Below, piece by piece: positions 60,599 to 64,000 of a stretch of DNA of 64,000 nucleotides. The stretch is taken from the NCBI RefSeq assembly GCF_030463565.1, contig NC_134652.1, forward strand, positions 19,507,397 through 19,571,396, given 5' to 3'. The notes under the pieces are model-generated. The model worked only from the letters and a program-made list of their open reading frames with translations. It was not told the origin of the DNA and made no database searches. The number at the start of each line of letters is the position of its first letter. Positions within the stretch are counted from its first letter, which is position 1. The DNA is from Pelecanus crispus (taxonomy: Eukaryota; Chordata; Aves; Pelecaniformes; Pelecanidae). The position numbers and the translations under genes are program-made.

Positions 60599-61349
60599 AA
60601 AATCATAGAATGGTTTAGGTTGGAAAAGACCTTTAAGATCATCCAGTCCAACCATTAACCTAACATTACCAAGTCCACACTAAACCAATTAAGGGTAGAC
60701 TAGACTAAACCATGTCCCAAAGTGCCACAACTGCCCGTTTTTTTGAACACTTCCAGGGATGGTGACTGCACCACCTCTCTGGGCAGCCTGTTCCAATGCT
60801 TGACCACCCTTTCCGTGAAGAAATTTCTCCTAATATCCAACCTAAACCTCCCCTGGCGCAGCTTAAGCCCATTTCCTCTCATCCTATCGCTAACTACTTG
60901 GGAGAAGAGCCCAACACCCACCTCACTACAGCCTCCTTTCAGGTAGTTGTAGAGAGCGATAAGGTCTCCCCTCAGCCTCCTCTTCTCCAGGCTAAACAAC
61001 CCCAGTTCCCTCAGCCACTCCTCATAAGGCCTGTGCTCCAGACCCTTCACCAGCTTCGTTGCCCTTCTCTGGACACGCTCCAGCACCTCAATGTCTGTCT
61101 TGTAGTGAGGGGCCCAAAACTGGACACAGTATTCCAGGTGTGGCCTCACCAGCGCTGAGTACAGGGGGACAATCACCTCCCTGCTCCTGCTGGCCACACT
61201 ATTCCTGATACAAGCCAGGATGCTGTTGGCCTTCTTGGCCACCTGGGCACACTGCTGGCTCATGTTCAGCCGGCTGTCGACTAACACCCCCAGGTCCTTT
61301 TCAGCCAGGCAGCTTTCCAGCCACTCTTCCCCAAGCCTGTAGCGTTGCA
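60599..61349 (-). mobile_element. CR1 LINE, 5'-truncated, ORF2 C-terminal frame still open
   Basis: Minus-strand CR1 of 0.75 kb. A continuous frame from about 61346 to 60700 encodes the ORF2 C-terminus ([56 protein letters not shown]) without a stop, so this copy looks less decayed. The 3' tail shares the accaattaagggtaga insertion with the 37981 copy but lacks the extra segment that follows there. Sense to TBC1D12. Confidence 0.95.
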
Positions 61350-64000
61350 AATGCTGCACTATGTTAGATAACAAAAAACCTGTGGGCATCCCTTGAAAGC
61401 AATCCTTGCAAAACTTGAAGCCTGGCACCAAAGAAACAATTTTTTCCAATTAAAATATTCAGAATTCAGGGTTATCTTAGAAATAAATGAATACTGTGTT
61501 GAAATCTTGATGCTGAAAGTTAAACTATTCTAACCAGGAAACGTTACAGATGCATTTTTACTGGTGTAGCATTGAAATGAATCATTTTGACTTAAAACCA
61601 TACTTTCAGAACAGTCTGCACAAATTCTGAAGACACCTGCAAGCCTGCAATTCCATATTCCTTCATGGCTAGAACTGACTACATAACAAGAATTATTACA
61701 TTCATATTGGCATGTTTTACTATGTGTAAACTGCAAAAACTGCTTAAGAACACGATTTTTCTTCATACTCAAGTCTTGTCCATTCTGTTAAGGTCCTACA
61801 TGCAACGATTTGGAAATAACAGCAGAAAAACACTGCTTGATTATAGACAGTTAGCTCCTCTGCTTTAAACAAGACTTTTCAATAATTTACATACAGAAAC
61901 AAATGTAACTCAACTCCAAGCATAAACAATGAATCATTAAAAGGAAAAAACCAAACTTTTTGGTTAGCCACTTACAAAGCTTGCAGAGCAACAAAAGTAG
62001 GATTCTATTTCTACATTTCAAACTGGTTATACACAGTACACCATTTGTAGGAATTGATAAAAGTGTCTAAAAAGTTACATTATATGTTCAGAGTGCACAC
62101 AGTAATTATTTCTTAGAGCAATGGATAGGGTGTCCCCATTATTTTAGATTTGAATTATATGACATTGTCCAGGAGCTATTTGCTCACTTTCACATGCTCA
62201 GAAGGGTTTTCTCACATTATTAGTTATGGCTGGAAAAGTGACATGAACATAAAAATATTAAGAGCAAATACCCCCTACTTTACAAATATACTTTTCAACT
62301 CATCCTTTACACTCACATTTCAACCTTAATTTGTAGAGTTAACATGTAAGTGGTTTTAGGTTTAATTTTAAATTCTTAACATGGAGATTTAGGACAAAAA
62401 GCACTAATACATTTAGAATTTATTACACATTCTACATGTTCAGTTTCAGTAACTTAGAATAGCATCAGCCCATTTTGATTCAATACATTTATACAGTCTG
62501 ACCACAAGTTTCCAAGCTCTGCCTTATATTGGAGAAGTGACCCAACCAATTTTACACTTCACCTCTTCCACCACCTTGCTACAAGGAGAAGCTAGACACC
62601 AGCTTCTCTTTAAATTTTGTTACAAACCTCCACCCAAACACAGATCTATTAGAGGGCGTTTCTAGCTTCAGCACCTTTTTAGCAGTACAAAGATCTCCTC
62701 TTTCTCTTCACACCAAGACAACCCAAAGAGTATCCCAAACCACCCTTCTCCAAATGGAACTTCAATGTTTGCATCTGTAATACTCTCAAACTACAGTCTT
62801 AAGTACTAAACAAGCAAGTTTTTGGTTTCCCTCTCCTCCCCCCCAAAAATTAATATAAGGAAACCAAAAAGTCCTAACCAGGAGAACATGCATCTTCAGC
62901 AAGACCAAGCTTGCAGTATTTTTTTTAAATGAAAATATGATATTTCCATTGATTTTACTGGTCAGCTAAAGCCTCAGCTACAATTAGGTCAAGGAGTAGC
63001 TGCTAAGTATTGAGGGGCAGGGAAGAAGGCCTCTTAGAGCGGACACAAAGATTAACAGAACTATTACGGAACTGCACTGAAGAGACTAAATTAGATCCAC
63101 CCTATTGCTGAAGCTCCTAGTTGATACCAGTCCCAAAGTGGCTTTACAAACTCCACTGGCAAAACAGTTTTAGTACAGGTACACAAACACTTGGGAAGCT
63201 TTAAGAGTTGAAAGCATTTTACAATATCACAGAACACTCTGTATAGAACACTTCCTAGTAAACAGTTATTTTAACAGTCTACATTGCACTCTTAAAAGAG
63301 CTGTTGCATAGGTCAGCTTTACAAACAGGCTCAAACATTCCAAAACATATGCAAACAAGCACACACATATGCAAGGTGACAGGCATGGCTAAATTTCAGA
63401 ATGCTCAAGTACAAAAACAGTAAAGGAAGATGAAATCAACGTGGTCCCACCTTTACTTTTCAGTGTGAACTAGTAAAACAGAGCTCTATGCCAAACTATT
63501 CTATCATCTTCATATTTAATCAGGCAGTTCAGCAGCTATTTTGACACTACACCAAACACTATGGTCAGTCTTCTGCAATACCTGAATGTCACTTGCCCAC
63601 AGAATCTAAACGAGAATCCTAGATCACAGCTGCAAGAAGTGGAGAATTTCTACCAGTTGACTACAGCTGTTCTACTATTTCTTGCATGGCCAGGAATATC
63701 TACTCCAGCAAAGCCACAGCTGGTTAACCAGCAACACACTCTAAGCAAAACAATGCTAGATGAGTAAGACCCTTTCCTCCCACACATGCACATAATGGCC
63801 AAGCTGTTTCAGCTCCACTAAGGGAAAGCCCATTTGTCTTTCTTGCACCAGTCATGTCCTACACTGCCTTCTGCTGCATCAATTCTGAGACTCTCCATAC
63901 CTTGCAAGTCAATTCAACTCACTAATCCCACAGAAAACCATCCACGTTTTTTCACTCCCCAGCTTAGTGAGCTACAGCAGCTCACAGAGGATCAAATAAA

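Larger units (their letters stand above)
53951..64000 (-). other. TBC1D12: TBC1D12 intron 1, partial (at least 10 kb)
   Basis: No exon was found between the 53950 exon and the right edge. Apart from two CR1 copies and a C/G-run near 58980-58997, the stretch is ordinary AT-rich intron. The N-terminal exon 1 should lie beyond 64000. Confidence 0.7.

Noticed and set aside
1-64000. CRISPR array, bacterial operon, integrated virus or toxin system
   Set aside because: Everything recognisable is a vertebrate spliced gene or a LINE/SINE-type element. No regularly spaced direct repeats and no retroviral gag/pol/env pattern were seen.

Overview
The window is vertebrate nuclear DNA, most likely from a bird. 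It has split genes with GT-AG introns, long AT-rich non-coding stretches, one sharp CpG island, and LINEs of the CR1 family whose 3' ends carry the ATTCTRTGA-type terminus. I saw no L1 or Alu-like elements. A crocodilian or turtle cannot be excluded from this sequence alone. Splicing the minus-strand exons by hand gives two proteins I recognise with high confidence.

Layout from left to right. (1) Positions 1 to about 5340 contain no coding exon and end in two AATAAA signals on the plus strand. This looks like the last 5 kb of a plus-strand 3' UTR, and by conserved gene order the gene would be PLCE1. (2) Positions 6676 to 23481, minus strand, hold the complete NOC3L gene: 21 coding exons, all phases consistent, 2400 coding bases and 799 residues, against about 800 in human. 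Its start lies in a CpG island (about 22830 to 23870) with GC boxes and a strong CTCF-like site. (3) About 23880 to beyond the right edge, minus strand, is TBC1D12. Thirteen coding exons (53950 down to 25500) encode the C-terminal 472 complete residues, including the whole Rab-GAP TBC domain with both catalytic fingers. The large N-terminal first exon lies outside the window. The last TBC1D12 poly(A) signal falls about 400 bases upstream of the NOC3L start codon, so the two genes are tightly packed tail to head.

Repeats: three 5'-truncated CR1 copies in TBC1D12 introns (37981-38709, 54534-55602, 60599-61349), all on the minus strand; a decayed, much older CR1/L3-like LINE on the plus strand in NOC3L intron 19 (about 8745-9842); and, most unusual, a SINE-like chimera at 41823-42100 whose head is an almost full-length 5S rRNA and whose tail is a CR1 3' end. 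A 37-bp perfect tandem duplication sits 9 bp from that chimera. A hairpin with a 19-bp perfect stem lies in a TBC1D12 intron at 44924-45017.

NOC3L acts in nucleolar 60S ribosome assembly and TBC1D12 in Rab11-related endosomal traffic. Nothing in the sequence suggests a shared pathway; their link here is positional. The main points for a second look are the 5S-CR1 chimera, the hairpin, a 57-nt in-frame probable cassette exon in TBC1D12, and the TBC1D12 orientation, which differs from the human order as I know it.
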